41,213 nucleotides of DNA, from assembly GCF_016651255.1 (NCBI RefSeq), contig NZ_JAEKEG010000059.1:1-41213 (forward strand), read 5' to 3'. Shown here one piece after another: positions 26,090 to 35,059 of the stretch; the stretch's first letter is position 1, and the number at the start of each line of letters is the position of its first letter. A program made the position numbers and the translations under genes. The notes beneath the pieces are model-generated. The model did not search any database. It saw nothing but the letters and a program-made list of their open reading frames with translations, and was not told the origin of the DNA. This DNA comes from Pseudomonas sp. TH10. Its GTDB lineage: Bacteria; Pseudomonadota; Gammaproteobacteria; Pseudomonadales; Pseudomonadaceae.

Positions 26090-26845
26090 ATGTCCGATCA
26101 AGGGATTGCATTTAAAACTGATGTTTCACTGGGCCACCGCCACGAAGAATTGGCAGCACGGGGCTGGACAGTACTGACCGCCGACGAATTTGCCGATGAC
26201 GTGGTCGGCACCCTGCAGCAGTTCGGTCCGATCATTCCGCAGTTCAACGGCCAGACAGCGTTCGCGATTACGCGCAAGCCGGGCTACGAAGACCTGCCGT
26301 ACTCCCAGAGCATGAACGGTATCGGCCCGCACACCGAGGCACCGGTCTATGCTCCGCCGCCACGTTACCTGGCGTTGCATTGTCATCAACAGGCGACCTG
26401 CGGCGGCGGCCACACGGGCCTGGTCGACGGCTACCGGTTCCTGGCATTGCTGGAACGCACCGAGCCGCAGTTGCACCAGTGGCTCGTCGAGACGCCCGTG
26501 GAGTTCGTGGCCACGGCCAAGCCTGGGGAAGCCGCGCAACGGCGGGTTAAGGAATACATCCTGACGCCGACGCCAGACGGCGACATCTTCCGTTTCAGCT
26601 ACAACCAGTTTCACTACGGCGACGTCAATCCCTCCAAAGAAAATCTGCAGCAATCGCTGGTGGCCAACAGCACCTCGCCGCTGGCGCGGTTCGCGGTGCT
26701 GGGGGAAGCGTATTTCCTGGAGCACAACACCCCGGTGTTGATCCCGAACGGCTGCCTGCTGATTTGGGACAACTGGCGGATGATCCACGCCCGCAGTCGT
26801 TACACTGACCCGGCGCGCAACCTGACCCGCTACTGGCTGGCCTGA
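26090..26845 (+). CDS. TauD/CAS-like Fe(II)-dependent oxygenase
   Basis: A 251-residue protein of the taurine dioxygenase/clavaminate synthase-like superfamily. The facial triad is visible as His81-Thr-Glu83 (GIGPHTEAPVYAPPPRYLALHC) and distal His233 (WDNWRMIHARSRY). Arg243 or Arg247 (ARNLTRYWLA) is placed to bind the 2-oxoglutarate carboxylate. These enzymes hydroxylate, desaturate or cyclise substrates. HTE rather than HxA/G argues against halogenase activity. It is intact, in the same operon as the aminomutase and N-oxygenase, and likely oxidises carbon of the amino acid-derived intermediate (inference). Confidence 0.85.
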   Translation: MSDQGIAFKTDVSLGHRHEELAARGWTVLTADEFADDVVGTLQQFGPIIPQFNGQTAFAITRKPGYEDLPYSQSMNGIGPHTEAPVYAPPPRYLALHCHQQATCGGGHTGLVDGYRFLALLERTEPQLHQWLVETPVEFVATAKPGEAAQRRVKEYILTPTPDGDIFRFSYNQFHYGDVNPSKENLQQSLVANSTSPLARFAVLGEAYFLEHNTPVLIPNGCLLIWDNWRMIHARSRYTDPARNLTRYWLA

Positions 26846-26912
26846 TTTTTCCGGTGCCGTTCATTTTATTTGCGTACCCCTGGGTGGGTACGCGTCCTAC
26901 AGGTAATGCGTT

Positions 26913-27871
26913 ATGCAAACAGCCATCGAGATCGCCAAAGTCGATCATCAATTGATCGTGCGGCTCAACCAGGCATGGACCAAACGAGCCACGGTGTGTG
27001 CGCCGGACAAGTGGCAGGCCGGCGAAGCCTTCGACCCTGCGCGTCCGGATTACCCGGAGTGCATGGTGCCGTTTTTTCATCACCCGAAATTCCAGGCCCT
27101 GAGCGAGGAGCTCAAGAGCAGCGTGCTGACCTGGGGCTGGATCGGCTACAACCTGCGCACGGTCACGGCCGAAGAACATGTGGTAAACCCCGCATTGAGC
27201 GTCATCGCCAATCAATACCTGGGGCAGCATGACTGGCATTTTCGCGAGGCGATGCAGCAGACGCTGATCGACGAGCACTACCACACCCTGATGCACCTGC
27301 GCGCGATCGAGCGCACCCGGGTCGACCGCGCGCTGGACCAGACGCTGGACTTGCCGCCGTCGGTGACTTATCTGCGGCTGCTGGCCCTGCGCGAAGCATT
27401 GCCCGAACAGTGGCAGCGGGACCTGGCCTCGATCACTTTTGCAGTGGTGGCCGAAATCAGCGTCAATGCCTACCTGGATCTATTGGCGGACGACCAGAGC
27501 ATCCAGCCGCAAAACCGTCGCGTGGCCGAGCTGCACAATCGTGACGAGTATGCCCACAGCAAGGTCCTGGCCGAGGTGGCCAAGGTCATGTACGGGAACA
27601 TGCAGCCGCCGCAGCGGGAATTTTCGCCCGTACGTTGTCCGTGGCCCTGAGTGCGTTTGTCGCCCAGGACTACTCGATGTGGGAAGCGATCCTGACTCAA
27701 CTGGGGGTTGAGGACGCGGCGCTGATCATCGCCGACACCCGTGAGAGCAACCGTAATGCGACCATCATGCGCGACTACAGCGGGCTCCAGCGTCTGGCCG
27801 AGGACCTGGGTATCACCGGGCAAATCGATTTCGACTTCCGGCCGACGCTCAAGACCGCATCGGTGGCCTGA
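26913..27871 (+). CDS. AurF-like diiron N-oxygenase (one-base frame break)
   Basis: The protein resembles the p-aminobenzoate N-oxygenase AurF family, non-haem diiron proteins that oxidise amines to hydroxylamines or nitro groups. The ligand set is complete: Glu88 (or Glu87) in TAEEHVVNPA, Glu121/His124 in DEHYHTLMH, Glu181 in VVAEISVNAY, and His208/Glu212/His215 in LHNRDEYAHSKV. The frame breaks after residue about 235; adding one A to the pair at 27619-27620 yields REIFARTLSVALSAFVAQDY and 319 residues, close to AurF length. All metal ligands lie before the break. It suggests that the product has an oxidised nitrogen. MBL gene follows after 15 bases. Confidence 0.85.
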
Positions 27872-27886
27872 ATCAGGAGTTGCGCC

Positions 27887-28688
27887 ATGTCCGTTCCCGA
27901 GTACGAAGTGTTCGCCATCCGTGTCGGTGCCAATGCCCAGCGCACGGCACGGGAGAAATTTTCTGTACGACGCCTGTTGTGGTGATCCTGACGCGCCGAT
28001 GCCGCTGGATTATTACTTCTGGGTGATTCGCCATGAGCAACGCGTGATCGTGGTGGATACCTGTTTCCAGCCGGCCACCGCAGATCGGCGCAACCGTCAG
28101 ATGTATCGCTTGCCGGAAGAATCCCTACGCCAACTGGGGATTGATCCGGCGCAGGTCGACAACCTGGTCCTGACTCATCTGCACTGGGACCATGCCGGAA
28201 ACCTGGGTTTGTTTCCCAAGGCCACCGTGCACCTGCAGGAGGCGGAACTGCGCTTCTGCACCGGACCGAAAATGGCCCATCGCACGGTGAACAAAACCTA
28301 CGAAGTCGACGACGTGATGTCGGCGCTGCCGCCGCTGTTCGAGGGGCGCATGCGTTTGCACACTGGCACCGTCGAGGTCGCCGCCGGCGTGACCCTGCAT
28401 CCAGTGGGCGGGCACACGCCGGGCAGCCAGGTGGTGCGGGTCAATACCCGGCGCGGTTGGATTGTGCTGGCTTCGGACGCTGCGCATTTGTGGGTGAACA
28501 TTCGCCAGCGCAGTCCGTTTCCGATTATCGATGACCTGGCGCAAACGCTGGAAGCCTTCAACGAGATCGAGCGCCTGGCGGACGGCGAGGAGCACGTCAT
28601 CCCTGGCCACGACCCCCTGATCGCCGAGCGTTTTGCGCATTGGAATGATGACCCGCACATCATCTGCCTGCACGAAAACCCCAGCTGA
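27887..28688 (+). CDS. Metallo-beta-lactamase-fold hydrolase, lactonase-like (frame break in an A/T run)
   Basis: An MBL-superfamily enzyme of about 266 residues after repair. The dinuclear metal motif HLHWDHAGN is followed by GGHTPGSQVV, LASDAAHLW and IPGHDP, with spacing like that of N-acyl homoserine lactonases. The first 24 codons (MSVPEYEVFAIRVGANAQRT) are in one frame and the rest in another. Removing one A from 27956-27958 gives RENFLYDACC and an exact codon count; two missing A would also fit. It could hydrolyse a lactone or ester in the pathway, open a toxic product for self-protection, or quench quorum signals. AGGAG lies before the ATG. Last gene of the right operon. Confidence 0.8.
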
Positions 28689-28780
28689 AAAACGCATTGG
28701 GGCCTGCACCTGAACCCGACCTGCAACACAGCCCTCGTACGGGTTACGTATACACCCCAGGTATCTCCATCAAACCGGCT

Positions 28781-30200
28781 TCACCTCTGGTTTTTCAGGA
28801 GTAGTCCCAGGGTCGCCACCGCCTCCTCGATCCTCGGCGTGAACGGCGCGCCACACGCGATTCTCAGGCAGTGCCCAAACCCCGGCCCATTGGAAAAGAT
28901 ATCCCCAGGCAAAATCTGAATACCCACCTTCAACCCCTCATGAAACAAACGCATCGAGGCATACCCAGGCGGCAATTCCACCCATAACAGGGTGCCGCCC
29001 TGCGGCTCGGTCACGCGGGTGTCTTGGGGAAAATGCCGCAGGATCGCGGTGTGCATCTGCTGGCGCTGCTGGGTCAGGGTGTTCCTCAGTCGGCGCAGGT
29101 AACGTTCGTAGGACGGCGTCTTCATGAACGCACTCACCGCCAATTGCGACAGCGCCTCACACCCCTCGACTGGCTGTGCTTGAGCATCTCCACCCGGTCG
29201 TGCCAGCGCCCGGCACTGATCCAGCCCAGGCGCATCCCCGGCGCGAGGGTCTTGTTCAGCGAGGCGCAGTAGATCAGGTTGTCGCTGCGGTCCCAGTGTT
29301 TCAGCGTGGACAACGGTTGCTCGGTGTCCACCAGGTCGCCGTAGGTGTCGTCCTCGATCAGCACCGTGGCGTGCTCGGCGCACAGTTGCACCAGTCGGGC
29401 CTTGTGCGAGTCGGGCATGATGCTGCCCAGGGGGTTTTGCAGATTGGGTATCACGATCACGGCGCAGATCCGTTCAGCACCTCGTAGTAATTGTTCCAGG
29501 GCAAACAGATTGATCCCGCAGTGCGCCGTTGCCGGCACCTCGCGCACCCGCAGATTAAGGCTTTCGAGAATCTGCAGCAGGCCGTGGAAGGTTGGCGACT
29601 CGACGGCAACCGTATCACCGGGCTGGGTGACGGCGCGCAGGGCCAGGTTAAGCGCCTCGGTGGCGCCGTTGGTGATCACGATCTGCTCGGCGCTCAGGTG
29701 GGTTTTGCTGGTCAGGGCGCGGCGAGCGAGGATGTTGCGCAGTGCGAGGTTGCCGCTGGTGGGCGCGGTGGTGCCCAGCAGCTGTTGATTCTGACGCAAC
29801 GCCTTGACCATGTGGTCCTGCAGGGTCTTCAGCGGGTAGAGCTGCGGCGCGCAATAAGGGTTGGCGAAATTGACTTTGATCGTCGCTCGCTGGCTCGCCT
29901 TGAGTACCGACGACACCTGTTGGTGAATGCCGACGTATGCATCGGCAGCCAGCGGCGGCGGTGGCAGGGGTGGGGCAGGGGTTCCGGCTGGCGAATATAG
30001 TTGCCCGAGCGCGGACGCGCCTCCAGCACCCCCTGGCCCTCCAGCTCCCGGCACACCTGCACCGCAGTCGACAGGCTGACCGCGTGCTTCTCCATCATCA
30101 GGCGGATCGACGGAAAGCGTTCGCCGGTTTTCAAGGTGCCGCTGCGGATCGCGTCGAGGTAGTGATTGGCTAACTGACGGTACAGGGGAAGTGTGTTCAT
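28781..30200 (-). CDS. MocR-type transcriptional regulator 2 (two one-base frame breaks)
   Basis: A second GntR-aminotransferase fusion. The N-terminal wHTH (PLYRQLANHYLDAI, ERFPSIRLMMEKHAVSLSTAVQVCRELEGQGVLEARPRSGNYI) is joined by a proline-rich linker to an aminotransferase-like domain. That domain has ITNGATEALNLALRA, IPNLQNPLGSIM, EDDTYGDLV and PLP lysine in CASLNKTLAPGMRLGW. Restoring one base in the G runs around 29967-29981 and one in the C run 29162-29165 gives about 473 residues. Start ATG 30200 is in the right place for the helix-turn-helix. It faces the MBL gene convergently and forms the right edge of the cluster. It resembles the first MocR only at family level. Confidence 0.8.
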
Positions 30201-30539
30201 GCAGGCCTCAGCAGTTGCACCACTGAGGTCGGGGCTGGACAGTGAGTAGACGCTCCCCGCAGGCGGACCCATGGTGCTCGAGGGTTAAGGGAAGTGTTAG
30301 TGCTGATTCGATACTGGAACAGTAGTCGCGGACTTGCCTGAATCGCAGGCAATAAAAAGCCCCGCACAGGGGCGGGGCTTGGGAGAAACACGAGCTGGCG
30401 AAAAAGCCTGCAGCTTGCTCGCGCTTGAGTGGGCAGCACTCAAAAAAGAAGCCGTGCTGCCACTATTACGCGGCCGCTACGCAATCCAGGGGCGCGAGCT
30501 CCCGCGCCACGGGGAGGGCGCTGCGCTGCGGGAGGTGTG
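30201..30539. other. Gap between MocR 2 and the next minus-strand gene
   Basis: Contains a short palindrome TACTG-GAA-CAGTA (30312-30324), about 110 bases upstream of the MocR gene, and the terminator of the following minus-strand gene. Frames through 30420-30540 look non-coding. Confidence 0.5.
30357..30380 (-). terminator. Rho-independent terminator (minus strand)
   Basis: Read on the minus strand, AAGCCCCGC (30380-30372) pairs with GCGGGGCTT (30365-30357) and is followed by a T run. It lies about 160 bases after the stop of the 233-residue minus-strand gene. Confidence 0.85.
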
Positions 30540-31241
30540 TTACTGGGCAGCGATGCTGAAGCCATCGAACGCTGTCTGTTGCTGCAGGGCGGTGATGATG
30601 TTCTTGCGGTTCACAGCCTGCTCGGTGCCCTCGTTATCAACGAAGACTTCGCTTTCCAGTTCCGCTTCTTCACCTTCACCGACGAAGGTGAAACCGAGGA
30701 ATTCCAGCGCTTCACGGTCAACGCTCAGGCGCGAGCGCGGCGTGCGCATTGGCAGAGTTACGCTGATGCCGTCTTTACTGATGGTGAAGATTTCGACTTC
30801 TTTCTTCTTGGCTGTTTTGCTCTTGCCGCCACTCGGGTTGCTGATCGCCTGATGAGTCTGGTTCAGCACTTTGAGAGCCAGGCCGTAAACGATTTCCTGG
30901 AACGCCGGATCGTCCTTGAAGCTGGACAGGATGCGGCCGATCGGGAACTTGCTGCTGAGGTCTTCCAGTGCCGCGATATCAGCGGCCTCGGCGTCCTTGA
31001 GCTGCTTGAGTTCGCCCATCAGTTCGTAGGCCTTGTCATCGTCAAAGCTGTCGTGAGCCTGGCGGATCGCGGCACGCAGTTCGCGGATCTGGTCGCTTTC
31101 ACGGGTCGACTGGAACGCGTCCAGGACCATCTCGCTGATGATTTTGGCTTGTGGCAGGTGTTGTGAAAGATTGATGGAGTTTTCGTATTCCGCTTTGGAC
31201 GATTCGGTGACTACGGATTCAGCGGTGTTGAAATCGGACAT
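30540..31241 (-). CDS. Conserved hypothetical protein, 233 residues
   Basis: I do not recognise a named family with confidence. The protein is soluble and acidic with a helical N-terminal half (LPQAKIISEMVLDAFQSTRESDQIRELRAAIRQ; ELKQLKDAEAADIAALEDL). A Lys-rich hinge (GGKSKTAKKKEVEIF) leads to a small mixed domain (SLPMRTPR-like strand, then REALEFLGFTFVGEGEEAELESEVF). The Lys-rich hinge could contact nucleic acid. The coding character is clear: long frame, Pseudomonas codon use, own terminator downstream. It is monocistronic, with a REP pair upstream. Confidence 0.7.
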   Translation of the reverse strand: MSDFNTAESVVTESSKAEYENSINLSQHLPQAKIISEMVLDAFQSTRESDQIRELRAAIRQAHDSFDDDKAYELMGELKQLKDAEAADIAALEDLSSKFPIGRILSSFKDDPAFQEIVYGLALKVLNQTHQAISNPSGGKSKTAKKKEVEIFTISKDGISVTLPMRTPRSRLSVDREALEFLGFTFVGEGEEAELESEVFVDNEGTEQAVNRKNIITALQQQTAFDGFSIAAQ

Positions 31242-31378
31242 TGAAATTTCACTACTTTTTAACTTGAGTGGAGATGAGCAAGCCCGTGGGCTTTTTCAGG
31301 CCGACTAATCTATTGGACCGGCGTCGTGTTGTCACGGACGAACAGGCCAGCGGCCAAAACATCCACCTCGGTACCCTC

Positions 31379-31480
31379 GTAGGAGCTGCCGCAGGCTGCG
31401 ATCTTTTGATCCTGATCCTGATCCTGGCGGCCCCCACCTAGCCAAAGATCAAAAGATCGCAGGCTTCGCCAGCTCCTACG
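31379..31480. repeat. Inverted REP pair
   Basis: GTAGGAGCTGCCGCAGGCTG onward (31379-31412) and its mirror ending TTCGCCAGCTCCTACG (to 31480) flank a short GATCCT triple repeat. The right end supplies the stop codon of the neighbouring membrane protein gene. Confidence 0.9.
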
Positions 31481-31975
31481 CATGAGTTGCCTTGAGGCCG
31501 CGAAACACCTGATAGAACCTGATCGAACGCCCGCAGAACAGACCGCTGGCAATCCCGGACGCGCAGGCCTTGAGCAACAGCAATGGCAGCGTGTTGGATT
31601 GTTGCGGGTGAACCTCGGCCTCATAGCCGAAGTAGTAATTGACCGCAAACAACAGCAGATAGAGCACCAAGGTCTTGCTGGTACCGGGCAGGATCAGCCC
31701 GGCTCCCGAGGCATCCAGCCTGACGTCCTGGCTGGAAAAACCAGCAGGCCAGCGGCGCTGCCCACCAGTACGGCGACCAGCCAGAAGCCCAGCGATAACA
31801 CCGGATGCAGCGCCAGATTGAGCGAATACAGGGACCAGGCGAGCAGGATCGGCGGCGTGATCAGCAGCGAGATTTTGCTTTCCCGGGTGGGGGAGAGGGC
31901 CTTGATCCCGAAATAGCAAAGCAGTACGAAGAGCGCGTAGACCCACGGCGGGGTATTTTGCAGGGCGTTGAGCAT
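31476..31975 (-). CDS. Small membrane protein (DUF6622-like), one-base frame break
   Basis: About 166 residues with four to five transmembrane helices (TPPWVYALFVLLCYFGIKAL; LLITPPILLAWSLYSLNLAL; LGFWLVAVLVGSAAGLLVF; TLVLYLLLFAVNYYFGYEA; LLLLKACASGIASGLFCGRS). The two halves lie in different frames; one more A in the run 31736-31740 joins them as LVFSSQDVRLDASGAG. The family name is from memory and tentative; function unknown. The TAG stop falls inside a REP element, suggesting that the repeat truncated or replaced the natural end. Confidence 0.6.
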
Positions 31976-32093
31976 CTTGACGTGTCCGTGTCGAAAAGCG
32001 AGCGTGGATATTAGCCCTGTCGGGTTCTGTGCATTGGCCTATTTTCACGCGGGGCGGTGAACTATCCGAACGTGTCTTGCCTGCCTGAGAGCC

Positions 32094-32118
32094 CTGTGGG
32101 AGCAAGGCTTGCCCGCGA
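32094..32118. repeat. Single REP element
   Basis: CTGTGGGAGCAAGGCTTGCC then cgcg, of the gtgggagcgggcttgcccgc family, just beyond the 3' end of the sensor kinase gene. Confidence 0.75.
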
Positions 32119-32136
32119 TGCAGGCACCGCGGTCCT

Positions 32137-33652
32137 TCAGACCTTTCCCGGCGTATTCAGATTCATCGACCGCACCGCCAATTGCGTGGCAACTTCCTCA
32201 TCCACTGGCAACGAAAACACCAACGTCGCCCCTTGGCCCGGCACATCCAGCAAACGAATCTCGCGGCCATGCAACTGCAGAATCCGCTGCACAATTCGCA
32301 ACCCCAATCCGCCATCCCGCCGCGCGCCGCCAATGTTGAACGGCCGCAGAAACAACCCCTCACGTAACTGCGCAGCAATCCCCGGGCCGCTGTCACTGAC
32401 CGTGATCTCGACGAACCCGCCCTGCGGGACCAGGCTGATGCTGATGATTCCGCCCACCGGCGTATGGCGCAGGGCGTTATCGAACAGGTTGGTCAGCACC
32501 CGCTCGATCAGCCCCAGGTCGGCAAAGACCCCGGACACCGTTGACGCAAAGTTGGCCTTGAGTTGCACCTGGCGCGCTTCGGCGGTCAGTTCGAACTTCT
32601 GGAAAATGTCCTGCACCAGGTCGGTCAAGGAAAACCGCTCCAGCACGGGCTGCACAAATCCATGCTCCAGCCGCACCAGCTCCAGCAGCGACTGTGCCAG
32701 CCCGCCAACCTTGCGGCTCTGATCCAGGGCGATGCCCAGGTAACGGCGGCGGTCGGCCACCGACAAGCGTCGCGTCCTTGAGCGACAAGGTTTCCAGATA
32801 ACCATGCAACGACGCCAGGGGCGTGCGCAGGTCGTGGGAGATGTTCGCCACCAGCTCGCGCCGCTCCTGGTCCTGGCGAGTCAACGAGCGCCATTGTTCG
32901 CTCAGGCGCGCCTGCATCTGGCGGAAGGCGGCGTCGAGTACGGCGATTTCGTCATGGCTGGCGGCTTTTTCCACGGGTGCCGGGGGTGTTTGCGGCATGC
33001 CATCGATATCGAACTGGCTGACGTTCGCGGTCAGGCGCCTCAAGGGCCGGGTGATCAGCGAGAAGGCCGCGAGACCGGCGATCAGGCATAGCAACGCCAC
33101 CAGCCCGATTGACCACAGGGCCGTGTTCAGCGCCGCGCTGGTGGCGCCTTGTTCGGCGAAGCGGTCATGTTCCTCGCCGAGCAGTACCACATAGAGGTAG
33201 CCAACCGGCTTGCCATCGACCTTCAACGGCGCGGCGCTGAACACCTTACGCCCTTCAATGCTGCGCGGGTCATCGCCAAGGATCGGCAGAGGTTGATCGT
33301 TGAGCAGTTGGCGGATCGGCGCCAGATCGACCTGCTGCCGACGAAGCCGGCCCTCGGGTGCGGCATTGCCGACGATCCGCCCCTCGGTGTCGAGCAGATA
33401 CACCTCGACACTCGGGTTGACCAGCATCAACTGACTGAACAGTTCGCGCACGGCACCGGGCATCAGGCCATTGCTGTCCATCAGCACCGTGTCGTGGGCG
33501 ATGTGTTGCGCCAGATCCCTCGACAGCCCCTGCACCACCTCCAGCTCATGCATCTGACTGGAACGCACTTGCAGCCATGCCGAGGTGCCGCAGCACACCA
33601 GCAGCAACACGGCGAAAACGATGGACAGGCGCTGCGTCAGGGTCAATTTCAT
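32137..33652 (-). CDS. Sensor histidine kinase (one-base frame break)
   Basis: A membrane kinase of about 504 residues after repair. TM1 is about residues 8-26; a periplasmic sensor region follows (27-175, with EVYLLDTEGRIVGNAAPEG and YLYVVLLGEEHD), then TM2 about 178-201. A HAMP linker comes next, then HisKA with His273 in VANISHDLRTPLASLHGY. The HATPase domain has NLFDNALRHTP (N box), DSGPGI (G1) and GLGLRI (G2). The frame changes near 32764-32770, between LETLSLKDAT and DRRRYLGIALDQ; one extra base there, or two missing, explains it. The start overlaps the stop of the response regulator by four bases (ATGA). The pair is divergent from msrB-msrA. Confidence 0.87.
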
Positions 33653-34359
33653 GGATGTTCTGCACCGAATTTATAGCCGCGGCCCCACACCGTGAGGATG
33701 CGCGAGGGCTGGGCCGGATCTTTTTCGATCTTTGCCCGCAGGCGATTGATGTGGGTGTTCACCGTGTGTTCGTAGCCCTCATGGCTGTAGCCCCAGACGG
33801 CGTTGAGCAGGTCCATGCGCGAGAATACTTTGCCCGGTTGGCGCGCGAAGAAGTACAGCAGATCGAACTCCCGTGGCGTGAGATCGAGGCGCTGCCCGTC
33901 GAGACTGACATCGCGGGTGATCGGGTCGATGCTCAGGCCATCGAGGCTGAGGCTGCCGGCGTCCATCTTCAGATTGCGCGCCATCGCATCGACGCGGCGC
34001 AACAAGGCTTTGACCCGGGCCACCAGTTCGAGCATCGAAAACGGCTTGGCGAGGTAATCATCGGCGCCCAGTTCAAGGCCAAGAATGCGGTGCAATTCGC
34101 TGGAGCGGGCGCTGGTGATGATGATCGGCGTGTAGCGGGCCATGGCCCGGGCGCGGCGGCAGATTTCCAGACCGTCGACCCCCGGCAGCATCAGGTCGAG
34201 GATCAATGCATCCCAATGACCTTGCTGCAGCAGGCGCATGCCTTCGTCGCCGTCGGCGCTGTGTGTCACCTCGAATTGTTCATCCCGCAGATGCAGGCAA
34301 ATGAGGTCGGCGATGTGCAGGTCGTCCTCGACCACGAGAACGCGTTTGGTCTGTTCCAT
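33649..34359 (-). CDS. OmpR/PhoB-family response regulator
   Basis: The 236 residues comprise a receiver domain (about 5-118; acidic pocket EDD 11-13, phospho-acceptor Asp55 in ALILDLMLPG, Lys in YLAKPFSM) and a winged-helix DNA-binding domain (about 140-232; LTPREFDLLYFFARQPGKVFSR, VNTHINRLRAKIEKDP, WGRGYKF). Translationally coupled to the kinase downstream. The promoter region (34360-34510) is shared with the divergent msrB-msrA pair, which are the obvious candidate targets. Confidence 0.95.
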   Translation of the reverse strand: MEQTKRVLVVEDDLHIADLICLHLRDEQFEVTHSADGDEGMRLLQQGHWDALILDLMLPGVDGLEICRRARAMARYTPIIITSARSSELHRILGLELGADDYLAKPFSMLELVARVKALLRRVDAMARNLKMDAGSLSLDGLSIDPITRDVSLDGQRLDLTPREFDLLYFFARQPGKVFSRMDLLNAVWGYSHEGYEHTVNTHINRLRAKIEKDPAQPSRILTVWGRGYKFGAEHP

Positions 34360-34510
34360 GAAACTCAGTCCTTCGGCGCGATAGGCGCATTGTGCGGGTT
34401 TTCCTCCGGGCGAGTTATCACGAATTCGTTAACTTCCCGTGAGGATTTGGCGATCAAACCAAGCCTAGGCTGTGTTCCATGAAGGGCATCTGGAATTTTT
34501 GGAGACGGCC

Positions 34511-35035
34511 ATGTTTTCACGGCGGCAGATTCTGTTAGCGGGCGGCGGGCTAGGGGTTGCAGCCCTGGTGGCGGGTGTATTGCCAAAATTTGCCGGTCGC
34601 CGCTCATTCATTGGCGATTTCATTGGCGATGCCAATGCCGCAGAGGTCTTCGAAGTGACGCACAGCGACAGTGAATGGCGTGCCCTGCTGAGCGACGAGC
34701 AATACGAAATACTTCGCGAAGAGGGCACTGAGCGCGCCTACAGCAGTGCGCTGAACGATGAACACCGGGACGGTACGTTCGCCTGTGCCGGTTGTGACCT
34801 GGCGCTGTTTTCCTCGGCCACCAAATTCGACAGCCGCACCGGCTGGCCGAGCTTCTGGGCGCCGCTGGACAACGCGGTGGGCATTCGCCAGGACCGTTCA
34901 TTCGGCATGGTGCGCGAGGAGGTGCACTGCCGACGATGTGGCGGTCACCTGGGGCATGTCTTCGATGACGGGCCCCAACCCACTGGCCAGCGTTACTGCA
35001 TGAACGGCCTGGCGATGAAATTCACGCCGGCTTGA
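34511..35035 (+). CDS. msrB: Tat-exported peptide-methionine (R)-S-oxide reductase MsrB
   Basis: Reduces methionine-R-sulfoxide in proteins. The 174 residues begin with a twin-arginine signal ([21 protein letters not shown]), so the enzyme should act in the periplasm or on the membrane. The SelR domain follows: [19 protein letters not shown], zinc cysteines in FACAGC (92, 95) and CRRCGGH (140, 143), TGWPSFW, and the catalytic Cys163 in RYCMNG. GGAGACGGCC directly precedes ATG 34511, which is preferred over in-frame ATG 34472. msrA follows 24 bases later. Confidence 0.93.
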   Translation: MFSRRQILLAGGGLGVAALVAGVLPKFAGRRSFIGDFIGDANAAEVFEVTHSDSEWRALLSDEQYEILREEGTERAYSSALNDEHRDGTFACAGCDLALFSSATKFDSRTGWPSFWAPLDNAVGIRQDRSFGMVREEVHCRRCGGHLGHVFDDGPQPTGQRYCMNGLAMKFTPA

Positions 35036-35059
35036 TCTTTCGTTTCGGGAGCTAGACCC

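Noticed and set aside
17895-30200. Reading the cluster as a decaying pseudogene island
   Set aside because: The breaks are nearly all single-base homopolymer indels, similar breaks hit unrelated genes such as yaaA, and all catalytic residues are intact.
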